From CAZSNT01 sp964607765 (GTDB lineage: Bacteria; Verrucomicrobiota; Lentisphaeria; Oligosphaerales; JABHEG01): a stretch of DNA of 36,159 bases. The position numbers were made by a program, and so were the translations under genes. Within the stretch, counting starts at the first letter, position 1; each line of letters opens with the position of its first letter. Location: the NCBI GenBank assembly GCA_964607765.1, contig CAZSNT010000107.1, positions 1 through 36,159 on the forward strand, in the 5' to 3' direction. The notes under the pieces were generated by a model. It saw nothing but the letters and a program-made list of their open reading frames with translations, made no database searches and was not told the origin of the DNA. Shown here in pieces: positions 15,246 to 24,808 of the stretch.

Positions 15246-18200
15246 ATGAACAGATTTCGCGTAACAGTCCTTTTTGTAGTGCTGGGGCTGTGCAGCGTGT
15301 GCACCGCACAGCATGAACCACCGGCACCGTACGCGGCGAAACCCGCGTGGTGGGACACGGTGCAGGGCGATGGGCCGGGGGATACTGACCAGCCCGCGCA
15401 AGCGCTGACCGACGCCGTCCGCCGTGAGGAACAGCAGTGGGCCGTGCCGGATGGTGGGTTCGTGCTCGGGCCGCTCCACGGTGCCAGCTCACTGTCTTTG
15501 TCTCTGCCGCTGGCGGCAGACAGCCATCCGCCGGACCTGACGGCGACCTACCCGGGCCGGGCCGGGGCAGAGGTCGGCTGGCAGCAGTGGGGGAAGGGCG
15601 AGCCCTGCCCGGTGGAGCTCGGCAAAGGGCCCGGCTTGTTCTATGCGCTGCTTGAGGTGGAGCTCCAGGCCGCGGGCACACGTTACTTCTCTTTCATGTC
15701 GCGCAACGCGAACGTGGTCGTGTGGCTGGACGGCACGGTTGTGCTGCGCGACGCCAGGCGCGTTCATCGGGGCGACGACCGACCCCAAGTCGTTCCTCTT
15801 TCCCTGCAGGCAGGGAAACACACCATTCTCGCCAAGTTCCACTTGCCGGTTGACGGCACAGCGTCGCTTTGCTGCCGCGTGACCGCGGAACACCCGCTGT
15901 GGCGCGCGGTGAAACTGCGGTCTTGGCTCACCACGTTTCTGACCGCTGCCGACACGCTGAGTTATCGGTGTGCCGTGTTCGAGGCGCTCACCAAGGACTA
16001 CCTGGCCCTGGGCGACCCGCGCAATGCGACGCACTGGGCGCTGCAAACGTGCCTGCACGTCGGCGATGCAGGCCGGATCGTCAACCAGGTCCAGGTGATT
16101 GTCCGTCAGGAGAGCAGTCTCGGGGCCTACTCGGACGTTGAACCGTTCCTACGGCAGGTGGCCCTGGCAGGCGATGTGGTGCCTGCCAAGGGTCGGGTGG
16201 AGGCGGCGCGGGAACTCGTCGAGCTCTACAAGCGCTCGCTGAAGTACGATCGGATGCTGCGTTTCTTGGAGGAGCACGAGCAGGTGCTGGTCGAGTTGGT
16301 GCCGAAGGCGCATGCGGTGGCCATGGTCCATGCAACCGCGCGGCTGGGCAAACGCAGCGCGGCGCACGAGGCTTTGGCGCGTGCCTACGAGCGTGTCCCG
16401 AAGCTGCGCAAAGACTACCGTTTCAAACATGAGGCGGCAGCAGTCAACGGTCTCCGCGGGCAACCGGCCAAGGTCGCCGTGGACTATGAGTTCGAGGACA
16501 GGATACGCGATGCGGAACAGCTGGCGCGCGGCAAGAGCCGTCGGCCTCTGCTGCGGTTCATCCGCGAAGTGCTGAGCTCCAAGAACATGCACTTGTTGGA
16601 GACGGATGACCCCGACTCCTTCGTGCCTGCGCACCGCGCTTACCGCCGGCAGTTCGCGCGTTATGCTGACATCTACGCTCCTTACATCCGCAAATACCTC
16701 AGCCTGTTCGGCAAGAGCTCGAATGTCAGCGCAGACGCGCTCCTGCGCCGATCTCAGCAACTGGCACTGGCCGCGCCGGGGACACGGCAGCGGCAACCGG
16801 GCGCGGGGGGCACGCGGATTCCATCCCGCGGCGTGGAACTCGACGTCGCGCGTCTGGTCGCTCCTGACAGCGTTGGGCATCTGTCCTACTCAGCACTCGA
16901 GCTGGCCGCGCTTGACGAAGCGTCTCGATACCGGATCCAACCGCGCGTGCAGGGAGCGATGGTCACTGACGGGGATTGGGCCTATGCGCAGAGCAGCCGG
17001 CATCTGGCGGCGTTTCGGGACGGTACCATGGTCTGGCAGCACCGGGTCCCGAACAGTGTTTACACACGCGGCGATGGCCGGACACCGTCGGGCGTGTTGT
17101 TCAAAGGCAGCTCGGCGGCTGCGGCAGGCGGCAGTGTCTACGCTCGGCTGTTCGAGAAGGGCGCGTTTTCGCTGTTCGCCTTTGAGCGGGAATCGGGGCG
17201 CATGCTGTGGCGCTACCGGGACGACGGCCACGTCTTGTGCTCAGACCCGGCGTTGTGGCGGGATTCGCTGGTCGTGGTGGCCAAGCGCCGGGCCGGATTG
17301 AGCGATTACGTGCTGCTGATTCTGGACGGCAAGACAGGCCGGCTGGAGGAAGAGCTGTACCTGTATTCAGCCACGGAGAAGGTCCCGTTCAACGCGCGCT
17401 TTTCGGAGACTGTGATTCTGGATGAGTTCCTGCCCGCCCCGTCCGTGTCCGGCGGCGTGGCGTTTGTGTCTGCCGATTCCGGCGTGGTGTTGGCGGTTGA
17501 CCTGGCGCGGAGCAGCATCAACTGGCTTCGGCGTTACACACGCATGCCGTTCCGTGCCTCCCGGGAGTTGTCTCAGTTGGGTTATCAGCGTCGGCGCTGC
17601 TCGCCCCTTCTCACAGCGCACGGGGTTGTGTTTGCGCCTTCGGACTGTGCTGAGCTGCTGCTTGTCGATCCGGTGTCGGGGCAGTTGCGGGCACGTTCGA
17701 TCGACCTGCATTGGCAGGATGCGTGTGCACTGGGCCCCGACCACGTTGCCGTGATAGGCGCGGACTCGCGGTTTTTGTCGGTGATCTCGCTTCCGGACAT
17801 GACTGTTTCTGCGACGTTGAGGAGCGAAGAGCGCTGGCGGCTGGCCGGCCCGGCCGGGCGGTGGGCCGTGGTGCAGGACGGTGCCGTGGTGACGCGTCTT
17901 GGGGCAGACGGTGTATTTGAGCGCGGTCCCCCCTTGCCCGAAGGCGTGCGTTTGATGTCGTGGGCGCCTTCCGGCGTTTTCGGTTGCGTGTCCGGCGCTG
18001 TGTCGTTCCGCGTGGTGCGGTTTGGCGGGGCGCCGCGGCCGCGCGCCGGTCCGGCCTCGCCGGCTGAGCCGGCTGAGCCGGCGACGGACTACCTGGTCGC
18101 GCCGCGCCTGCAGACAGCGGGGGGCCGGAGCTACGTGGTTGCGGCGAACTGCATCGCGGCGCTGGACGAGGGGCTGAAGCAGCGCTGGAGTTGTCCGATA

Positions 18201-19778
18201 CGGTGGCGGCCGCGCGCACTGTTCGAGGTGAGCGGTGAGCTTTTCGCTGTGTTTCGGGGCCATTGGCGCGTGCTGGACCCGGACACCGGCGCGCTGATTC
18301 GGACGTTCGCAGGGATTGGCGGGCGGTACGGCGACATCACCGCGTGCCGGCCGTGTGACGGCGGCGTTGTCTGTTCAATCCAGCACGAGTGGGTGAGTTC
18401 GTCGGTACTGCGCTGGGAGCGTGGGGAGCCCGAGATCCTGGGCCGCGTCGACGACGCCAGTCACGTGTCGGCCATTCTCGGGAAAGGCGAGCGCGTTATT
18501 GGGCACAAATCGCACAAGGCGGTGGTCTTCGACCGCGACCTCAAGGGCGGCGTCTACACCAAGACGGCGCTGAGCCACAGTGGCGAGACATCGCAGTTTA
18601 TGGACAACGGCAAGGCTGTGGTGATCGTGCCTCACCATCACGCAGCTTTGTTCGACGGCACCGCATTTCGTTCCATCGAGATGGCGAAGGGCGAGGGCGA
18701 GTGGCGCCGGTTTCCGCCGGTTGCTGAGCGGAGCGTCTACACGTGCCGGCTGTTCCGCTACTTCTGGACCGCTATTGACGCGAGCAGCGGTCTGGATTTG
18801 TCTCGGCTTGCGCCGTTCGTGCATCCGCCGCTGGTGACGGATCGGCACGTGTTCGGCATTGTCTGGAGCAATGAGGGGGAGCCGTTCGCGGCGGCGCGGC
18901 TGGACCGGCGTGCGCCGCGCGCCGAGCAGAAGGTGAGCGTTCCGCTGCGCGCGCTGGGCAGCTTGAGCCGCTACGGTCACAACCGCATCGTGGTTGAGTT
19001 CGTGTTGCGGAAGAAAGACCGGGTCTATTACCTGGTAAAACCGGGGCCTGACCGGGCCGCCAGTTTGGAGCGGGTACTGATCGCACAGGACATGAAGACG
19101 GGTGCGGTCGAGGTCAGGCGTGTCCCCGGCTACCGGACCGGTGCGGCAGCGGTGGCAGGCGAGGGCGATGTGCTGCTGTTCATCGATGACAGCACGCTGC
19201 ACTTGGACGAAGCCACATTCGCGCGTTGGCTCAACCCGCAACCAGCTATTGCAGGTGCGTTGAGCAAGGAGTTTGCGTTCGTGCCCGACGGCTTTGCCGA
19301 CGAGTGGCCGCCGGCTCTGTTCTCCGGCCAGGGCCGCAACGCGGTGACCGCTGTTCTGGCTGAGGACCGGATTCACGTGGGGATTCTACTGCAGGATGCG
19401 CAACTGATAGAGGCGATTGGCGAGCGCGGCGTTGATGAGCGGCTCGAGCTGTTCGTCTGTTGCGGCAGTATGCTCGGGGTCAACCCGGCTCAGGAGCCCG
19501 GCGGCTACCGTGGCGCACTGGACGGCGCCGGCGTGAAGGGGTGGATCATGGCGTACCACGCCGCACCGACGGGCGATCGGTTCTTCATCGAGCTGAGTTT
19601 CCCAGCCGAATCGGTGCTGGGCGTGCCGATCAGCCATCTGGTCCGGCTCGAGGCCCGAGCGGCCCTGGGCGATATCGCCGTCAACTTGGTCCTGCGGGAT
19701 GACGACGGCGCGGTCCGGCCTGTGTTCGCCGAGCCCGGTGACCGTCTGGGTGTTCCGCGGATTTGCTTTCGGAAGTGA
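15246..19778 (+). CDS. Giant exported PQQ-like propeller protein with CBM9-like C terminus
   Basis: A protein of 1510 residues with a signal peptide (FRVTVLFVVLGLCSVCTAQ). N-terminal jelly-roll-like domain (around 95-215: FSFMSRNANVVVWLDGTVVL), a helical TPR-like segment (about 220-480), then PQQ-type propeller repeats (for example MVWQHRVPNS near 595 and GRMLWRYRDDG near 651) for several hundred residues, then a CBM9-like domain (about 1348-1510, from DGFADEWP). The start ATG 15246 is chosen over TTG 15228, which overlaps the moxR stop. Likely periplasmic or surface-attached; its partner is unknown, but it follows moxR by 14 bases and may be a client of the MoxR/VWA system. No PQQ-binding residues can be claimed. 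Confidence 0.83.
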   Translation: MNRFRVTVLFVVLGLCSVCTAQHEPPAPYAAKPAWWDTVQGDGPGDTDQPAQALTDAVRREEQQWAVPDGGFVLGPLHGASSLSLSLPLAADSHPPDLTATYPGRAGAEVGWQQWGKGEPCPVELGKGPGLFYALLEVELQAAGTRYFSFMSRNANVVVWLDGTVVLRDARRVHRGDDRPQVVPLSLQAGKHTILAKFHLPVDGTASLCCRVTAEHPLWRAVKLRSWLTTFLTAADTLSYRCAVFEALTKDYLALGDPRNATHWALQTCLHVGDAGRIVNQVQVIVRQESSLGAYSDVEPFLRQVALAGDVVPAKGRVEAARELVELYKRSLKYDRMLRFLEEHEQVLVELVPKAHAVAMVHATARLGKRSAAHEALARAYERVPKLRKDYRFKHEAAAVNGLRGQPAKVAVDYEFEDRIRDAEQLARGKSRRPLLRFIREVLSSKNMHLLETDDPDSFVPAHRAYRRQFARYADIYAPYIRKYLSLFGKSSNVSADALLRRSQQLALAAPGTRQRQPGAGGTRIPSRGVELDVARLVAPDSVGHLSYSALELAALDEASRYRIQPRVQGAMVTDGDWAYAQSSRHLAAFRDGTMVWQHRVPNSVYTRGDGRTPSGVLFKGSSAAAAGGSVYARLFEKGAFSLFAFERESGRMLWRYRDDGHVLCSDPALWRDSLVVVAKRRAGLSDYVLLILDGKTGRLEEELYLYSATEKVPFNARFSETVILDEFLPAPSVSGGVAFVSADSGVVLAVDLARSSINWLRRYTRMPFRASRELSQLGYQRRRCSPLLTAHGVVFAPSDCAELLLVDPVSGQLRARSIDLHWQDACALGPDHVAVIGADSRFLSVISLPDMTVSATLRSEERWRLAGPAGRWAVVQDGAVVTRLGADGVFERGPPLPEGVRLMSWAPSGVFGCVSGAVSFRVVRFGGAPRPRAGPASPAEPAEPATDYLVAPRLQTAGGRSYVVAANCIAALDEGLKQRWSCPIRWRPRALFEVSGELFAVFRGHWRVLDPDTGALIRTFAGIGGRYGDITACRPCDGGVVCSIQHEWVSSSVLRWERGEPEILGRVDDASHVSAILGKGERVIGHKSHKAVVFDRDLKGGVYTKTALSHSGETSQFMDNGKAVVIVPHHHAALFDGTAFRSIEMAKGEGEWRRFPPVAERSVYTCRLFRYFWTAIDASSGLDLSRLAPFVHPPLVTDRHVFGIVWSNEGEPFAAARLDRRAPRAEQKVSVPLRALGSLSRYGHNRIVVEFVLRKKDRVYYLVKPGPDRAASLERVLIAQDMKTGAVEVRRVPGYRTGAAAVAGEGDVLLFIDDSTLHLDEATFARWLNPQPAIAGALSKEFAFVPDGFADEWPPALFSGQGRNAVTAVLAEDRIHVGILLQDAQLIEAIGERGVDERLELFVCCGSMLGVNPAQEPGGYRGALDGAGVKGWIMAYHAAPTGDRFFIELSFPAESVLGVPISHLVRLEARAALGDIAVNLVLRDDDGAVRPVFAEPGDRLGVPRICFRK

Positions 19779-19865
19779 TTGTGGCGTGGCTCGCGTTGGG
19801 CCGACTTGCTGTCGGCGTGACAGGCGATGGGAAATATGGGAAGTATGGCGGTAAGGAGCTGATGT

Positions 19866-22136
19866 ATGCACAAGTTCGGGGCAGTTTCCATCTTGGCCGC
19901 TTCAGCGCTGCTGATCGCCGTGACGCCCGCTTTTGGGCAGAGACGGCAGGGGCGGCCTGGTCAGTATGTGAAGAAGGACTTGGCGCCTGTCATTCCCGGG
20001 AAGACGCCCTCCAAGCAGGCTGCGTTGGCGGGGCAGAAGGAGTACCGGCGTCGCGGCGGGATGTGCATGAATTCGCGCGTCTATGCCCCGGCGCAGCGTG
20101 AAGCGCGTGTTCCGAAGGGCATTGGTGAGACACCCGTCGTCCAGCCGCGGCTCCGCCTCCGGGACGGCAGGTTGCTGTGTTACGCGGTGGCGGGGTCGAC
20201 GCTGTGGGCTGCGGATGATCAGGCGGTCTACCAGGTGGACGTGCCCAGTGCCCGGCTCGTTCAGACTTTCACGCGATCAGAGGGGCTCCCCGACGCGGGT
20301 GTGCAGCAGATCGCAGTGAACGCTGACGGCGTCTGGCTTGCGACGTTTTCCGGACTGTGTCGGCTCGATCCGGCGTCGGGCACGATCGCAGAGCTCTCGG
20401 AAGTCCGTTTCAATGTGGGGAATCTGTGTTCCGGTGCGTCGGGCACGTGGGTTGTCAGTGACTCGGGCACATATCATCTGCCGCCTGGCGGCGGCGCCTG
20501 GACACGAGCGCCCGATTTTCCTGGGCAATCCCGTCTGAGTGCCTCGGTGGCGGCGGGATTCTGGCTGGTGCGCTGGCAGCACGGGGAGATCGATCTCGTT
20601 TCTGCCTGTGTCGCCGTTCCATCGGGGCTGTGTGTGGTGCACGAGCGTGCTCTGCATCATTTCAGCGTGGCGTCGGGTGCATGGGCGCGACTGGCGAGCG
20701 GCGTGTGGCAGGCGGTTGCCCGCGGTGACAAGGTGTGGGCGCTTGGCACGGAGGGGGTGTTGGCGTTCGACCTGGGTTCCGGGCAACGCGTGCTCCACGC
20801 CTACGGCAACGGTCCGGCGCAGGGCCGGCCGGTTGCCATCGCTGTTGCAGATGATGCTCTGTTCCTGGCGAGCCACGGCAACTACGAGGCGAAAGCGCGC
20901 GAGTTCAAAGGGTTCAGTGGCGGGGGGATCAGCCGTCTCGACTTCGCGACCGGGCAGTGGACCGTGACGGCCAGGGTCGGCGATGTGAACGCGCAGTTTG
21001 TGGATTCGCTCTGTACGCGCGGCAGCGACGTCTGGGCGGGTGTGATGCTCTACGACAAGCCGATCCAACGCGGCGCGCACCCGGGCATGGCGCATGTGCA
21101 GCGTTGGCTGCCTCACCCCAGCGGCATTGGTCTGGCGAGGTTCGCGCAGGGGACGTGGCAGATCCTGGCTTGTTCCGGGCTGAAGACGGACCAACGCTGG
21201 ATGGGCCCGCACGGCACGGGCGTGTACCTGGACGCACTGGGCCCGCAGAATGTCACCGCCATGTGTCTGGTGGGCGATCGGCTTTGGGGCACGTGCCGGG
21301 TGGTTCCGGAGCACTGGTACGGCGGTTACATGCTGTCGGCCGGCGCGCTTGCGCGGCGCGTGGACGGCGCGTGGCAGGCGGACATCCGATTGCGCACGTC
21401 CGAGCTCGGCCTGACAGGCGAACATCCGGCGTTGCTCGGCATGTCGCGGTCTCACGGCGGCGTGTATCTGGCCGAGGGGCACGCCCGCGTCCTCGGGATC
21501 GAGAGTGTGGATGGGCGCTGCTGCGTCGTTTCCCAGACGGGGGTATTCGTGCACGATCCCGGCACGGATGAGTTCCGGTGCGTCGTGCGCGAGGCGGACC
21601 GTGTCTACCACCGCGCGACCTGTGCTGCTCCCACCACGGATTCGGTTTGGTTCGGCGGCGACGGCGGCACCATATCACGGCTCGACCGGCGCACGGGCAT
21701 GCTCTCGCTCGTGGGCGTGCTGCGTGGGCGGTCCATAGTCCGGATCACAGCGCGCGATGACCGTGTGGTGGTCGTGAGTGAAGCAGGCAGCGCAACGCTT
21801 CCCGACACGTTGGCGAAGGCACCCGCACTGCCCCAGGCCGATGTGTTGGTGCGTGCCGATGGGAAGTGGGCGCCCGGCGAGGCGAGCTTGGCCGACGCGG
21901 ACTCGGACCGGGGCTCGCCGTACGCCTGTCGGTTCCTGGGCAGGCACAGCGACGAGGCGAAGCGGCAGGACAATTACCTGGACTGCGACGGCAAGCCGGT
22001 CGCGTTCCTGAAGGGCGTGTTCCGTCCGAAGGTGCTGTGCGAGGACGGTGCCGGCGGTGTGCTGTGGCTGTCAACCTACGGTGGGATCGCAAGCGTGCCG
22101 CTCGAGGCAAATCCCGGTGATGGAGGGGCGCGCTGA
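19866..22136 (+). CDS. Exported beta-propeller protein
   Basis: A protein of 756 residues with a signal peptide (FGAVSILAASALLIAVTPAFG). The body is built of repeats with the pattern seen in GLPDAGVQQIAVNADGVWLA and GVWLATFSGLCRLD, typical of regulator-type or YncE-like propellers, without a membrane anchor, kinase or enzyme domain. ATG 19866 follows AAGGAG (19853-19858). The stop overlaps the next start (TGATG at 22134-22138). Like the preceding giant protein it is an exported propeller without a recognised enzymatic part; the pair may act together. Function unknown. Confidence 0.82.
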   Translation: MHKFGAVSILAASALLIAVTPAFGQRRQGRPGQYVKKDLAPVIPGKTPSKQAALAGQKEYRRRGGMCMNSRVYAPAQREARVPKGIGETPVVQPRLRLRDGRLLCYAVAGSTLWAADDQAVYQVDVPSARLVQTFTRSEGLPDAGVQQIAVNADGVWLATFSGLCRLDPASGTIAELSEVRFNVGNLCSGASGTWVVSDSGTYHLPPGGGAWTRAPDFPGQSRLSASVAAGFWLVRWQHGEIDLVSACVAVPSGLCVVHERALHHFSVASGAWARLASGVWQAVARGDKVWALGTEGVLAFDLGSGQRVLHAYGNGPAQGRPVAIAVADDALFLASHGNYEAKAREFKGFSGGGISRLDFATGQWTVTARVGDVNAQFVDSLCTRGSDVWAGVMLYDKPIQRGAHPGMAHVQRWLPHPSGIGLARFAQGTWQILACSGLKTDQRWMGPHGTGVYLDALGPQNVTAMCLVGDRLWGTCRVVPEHWYGGYMLSAGALARRVDGAWQADIRLRTSELGLTGEHPALLGMSRSHGGVYLAEGHARVLGIESVDGRCCVVSQTGVFVHDPGTDEFRCVVREADRVYHRATCAAPTTDSVWFGGDGGTISRLDRRTGMLSLVGVLRGRSIVRITARDDRVVVVSEAGSATLPDTLAKAPALPQADVLVRADGKWAPGEASLADADSDRGSPYACRFLGRHSDEAKRQDNYLDCDGKPVAFLKGVFRPKVLCEDGAGGVLWLSTYGGIASVPLEANPGDGGAR

Positions 22137-23848
22137 TGGCGTTTTCCGCAGATGTCAGCGAATCGGATCGGGCGTGTGCCGTCGCCGTTGTACCGCGCCT
22201 GTGCCTGTTTGCTCTTGTCACGATCACCGGTGCCACCGTTCTGGCGCTGGAGATCCTGGGCACGAGAGTCATCGGCACGCACTACGGCTCGAGTCTCTAC
22301 GTATGGGCGGCCCTGCTCAGCGTGACGCTTGTGTGTCTCGCGATCGGCTACGCAGTGGGTGGCGCTTTGGCCGACCGCTTCCCGCATGCGCGTGTTCTGC
22401 ACAGCATGGTGCTTGCCGCCGGCGTGACAGTGTGGCTGGTGCCGTTCCTGACCGGTGTTCTGGCGCCGCTGAGTGATGCGTTGGGCCTGGCCTGGGGCTC
22501 GATCGCGAGTGCGCTGATCATTTTCTTTCTGCCTCTGACGCTGCTGGCCACGGCGTCCCCGTACGTCATTCGCTTGCTGGCGCGGCGTGTGGAGGGCATG
22601 GGATCAGTGAGTGGCATGGTCTACGCGCTGAGCACGGTGGGGAGTGTGGCGGGCGTGCTGATTGTCAGTTTCTGGATGATCCCTACGCTGGGAACGCGCG
22701 CGTCGTTGCGGGTGTGTTCGGCGTTGCTGATCGGGCTGGGCGGGATTGGGTTGATGTTGAGCTGGCGCAGGAGTGCCGGTGTCGCTGTTTTCTTGGTCGT
22801 GCTGCCACTGGGGCTGTCGCCGGACGATGTCGCCATCGCCGGTGAGTTGTACCGCACAGAGAGCCCGTTCGGTGAACTGCGCGTCATTGAGCGGGACGAA
22901 CCGGGGCAGGGAACGTACCGGATGCTGATGGTGAACGGCATCATGCAGACCGGACTGCCGTTGGACATGGATTTCATCGGGGCTGGTGGCTTGCTTGTGT
23001 CGGACCGCTACTTCCTGGAGCTGCTGCCCTACTTCTATCCTGACCGCGGGACGGGGCGGCGCGGCGTCCTGATCGGGTTGGCCGGCGGCATGTTCGCGCG
23101 CGTGATGGAGTTCTACGACGTGGATCTGACTGCTGTGGAGATCGATGCGAAGGTTGCGGAGCTTGCGAAGCGGTACTTCGGCTACCGCGGCGAGATCCTG
23201 ACGGCGTCCGGAGCGCCGCACCGCTCAGCCGGGCTTGAGCCGGCGTCGCCCGAGCCGCGCCTGTCGTCCACAGATCCCGCGCGTCTTCCGGACAGCGCCG
23301 ATCCCGATCCGGACTACTCGGGCCGCGCGATCATCCAAGACGGCCGGCAGTACTTTGTGCAGCATCCCGAGCGTGTGGACTTCGTTGTTCTGGATGCTTA
23401 CAACTCCGACACGATCCCGTTCCACCTTATCACGCGCGAGTTCTTTGAGTTGGTGAAGGCTCGGCTGGTGGACGACGGCATCCTGGCGATCAACTACATT
23501 GGCCGTCCGGCGGGCGACTCGGTAACGGACTCGCTGCTGGCCACGTTGTGTCACGTGTTCGGCCCGGATCTGGTGCAGGCGTACCGGACGCGGGAGAACA
23601 GGTCGGAAGTACAGGTGATGGCCGTTTTCGCGTTTCGGCAGGACATGGCGCTTGTCCCTGCCTGGGTGCAGACTGACGACGCGTGGGGTGTGGACCCGTT
23701 GAGTTACGACCTGAGTCGCTTGCGGGAAGCAGTGGTTCGGGACAGGGGCACGGTGATCACGGACGACCTGAATCCGATCGATCTGGCGCGGGTAGCGGTC
23801 GCCATGGAGTGGCGTGAACAGACACAGGTGTCATTGCAGGCTGAGTGA
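22136..23848 (+). CDS. Membrane-fused spermidine synthase-like methyltransferase-fold protein
   Basis: A protein of 570 residues: about six to seven N-terminal helices (to about residue 235) and a C-terminal Rossmann domain of the spermidine-synthase family. The nucleotide-binding loop is GVLIGLAGGMFAR (from residue 310), Glu335 lies in TAVEID, and VVLDAYNSDTIPFHL holds Asp420. A Pro/Ser/Asp-rich insert (about 360-395, with PASPEPRLSS) separates the two halves of the Rossmann part. Members of this fused family are frequent and mostly uncharacterised; polyamine synthesis is not established for them. It overlaps the propeller gene by one base, and the DUF1080 gene starts 17 bases after its stop. 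Confidence 0.86.
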   Translation: MAFSADVSESDRACAVAVVPRLCLFALVTITGATVLALEILGTRVIGTHYGSSLYVWAALLSVTLVCLAIGYAVGGALADRFPHARVLHSMVLAAGVTVWLVPFLTGVLAPLSDALGLAWGSIASALIIFFLPLTLLATASPYVIRLLARRVEGMGSVSGMVYALSTVGSVAGVLIVSFWMIPTLGTRASLRVCSALLIGLGGIGLMLSWRRSAGVAVFLVVLPLGLSPDDVAIAGELYRTESPFGELRVIERDEPGQGTYRMLMVNGIMQTGLPLDMDFIGAGGLLVSDRYFLELLPYFYPDRGTGRRGVLIGLAGGMFARVMEFYDVDLTAVEIDAKVAELAKRYFGYRGEILTASGAPHRSAGLEPASPEPRLSSTDPARLPDSADPDPDYSGRAIIQDGRQYFVQHPERVDFVVLDAYNSDTIPFHLITREFFELVKARLVDDGILAINYIGRPAGDSVTDSLLATLCHVFGPDLVQAYRTRENRSEVQVMAVFAFRQDMALVPAWVQTDDAWGVDPLSYDLSRLREAVVRDRGTVITDDLNPIDLARVAVAMEWREQTQVSLQAE

Positions 23849-23865
23849 AAGACTGGAGGGTTGAC

Positions 23866-24507
23866 ATGATGCGTGTTCGGAGTGCGGTGGCGGGATTCGT
23901 CGTGGGCGTTGCTGTGTGCACGAGTGTGGTGCGTGCCGGCGAGCCGGTTGTCTTGTTCGACGGCAAGACGTTCGAGGGCTGGGAAGGGAATCTGGACGTG
24001 TTCCGGCTCGAGGCCGGCGCCATTGTGGGCGGGAGTCTGAAGGGGCGCGTGGTGCGGAACGAGTTCCTGTGCACGGTGAAGGAGTATGAGGACTTCGAGT
24101 TGCGGCTGAAGTTCAAGTTGCTGGGCAAGCGCGCCAATGCGGGGATCCAGATCCGCAGCCGCCGGATCCCGAAGCACCACGAGATGATCGGGTACCAGGC
24201 GGATATGGGCGACGGCTGGTGGGGCTGCCTGTACGACGAGTCGCGGCGCCGGCGCGTGCTGGCCGGGCCTGCCAAGAAGGACCGGGGCAAGCCCGTTGAG
24301 CGCGAGGGATGGAACGACTACCGGATTCGCTGCGAGGGCAAGCGTATCCAGTTGTGGATCAACGGGCAGCAGACGGTGGATTATACGGAGCCGGAGGCGG
24401 ACATCTCGTTGACGGGTGTGATCGGGCTGCAGATCCACGGCGGCGGCCCGAGCGAAGCGTGGTACAAGGACATTGTGATCGAGGAGATTGCGGCTGGGGC
24501 GGAGTGA
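23866..24507 (+). CDS. Exported DUF1080 (3-keto-disaccharide hydrolase-like) protein
   Basis: A protein of 213 residues with a signal peptide (VAGFVVGVAVCTSVVRAG) and one DUF1080 domain of concanavalin-like fold: LFDGKTFEGWEG, FELRLKFKLLGKRANAGIQIRS and the C-terminal GVIGLQIHGGG. The family acts on or binds sugars, and some members are hydrolases of 3-keto-glycosides. The ATG at 23866 is selected because GGAGGG lies 7 bases upstream; a GTG at 23845 overlaps the previous stop. It is probably the last gene of the long + block. Enzyme activity is not proven by the sequence. Confidence 0.88.
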   Translation: MMRVRSAVAGFVVGVAVCTSVVRAGEPVVLFDGKTFEGWEGNLDVFRLEAGAIVGGSLKGRVVRNEFLCTVKEYEDFELRLKFKLLGKRANAGIQIRSRRIPKHHEMIGYQADMGDGWWGCLYDESRRRRVLAGPAKKDRGKPVEREGWNDYRIRCEGKRIQLWINGQQTVDYTEPEADISLTGVIGLQIHGGGPSEAWYKDIVIEEIAAGAE

Positions 24508-24512
24508 TTGGG

Positions 24513-24690
24513 TCTCCCGGTGCGCGGGACAGGGTCGTGATCAGATGGCCGTTGCCCGGCTCTCCCGAGCGCGGGACAGGGCCGTGATCAGACGGCCGTT
24601 GCCCGGCTCTTCCGAGCCGGGTGTCTCGCCCTGACGTGTATCGAGGCGCTTGGGCCGACCACCCGGCTCGGGAGAGCCGCGGGCAACGGG
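24513..24690. repeat. 47/48-bp tandem repeat plus CCCGGCTC palindromes
   Basis: Two copies of a 47-48 bp unit lie at 24513-24560 and 24561-24607, each ending in CCGTTGCCCGGC. A perfect hairpin CCCGGCTC-TTCC-GAGCCGGG follows at 24602-24621, and an inverted relative of the unit's palindromic end lies at 24668-24688 (CTCGGGAGAGCCG CGGGCAAC). They fill most of the 301-bp spacer before the glycoside hydrolase gene; the rest of the spacer shows no gene. The hairpins share the stem of 23-68. Confidence 0.9.
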
Positions 24691-24808
24691 GGCAGCAGCA
24701 GATCGAAGCTCAGAGCGTCCTTCGCTCGCCAAGGCATGACGCGCGAGTGGATTCCCGGGAATCGGGCCGGGATGCCATGCAATCAGTTCCAGGAAAGGAC
24801 GAGACCGC

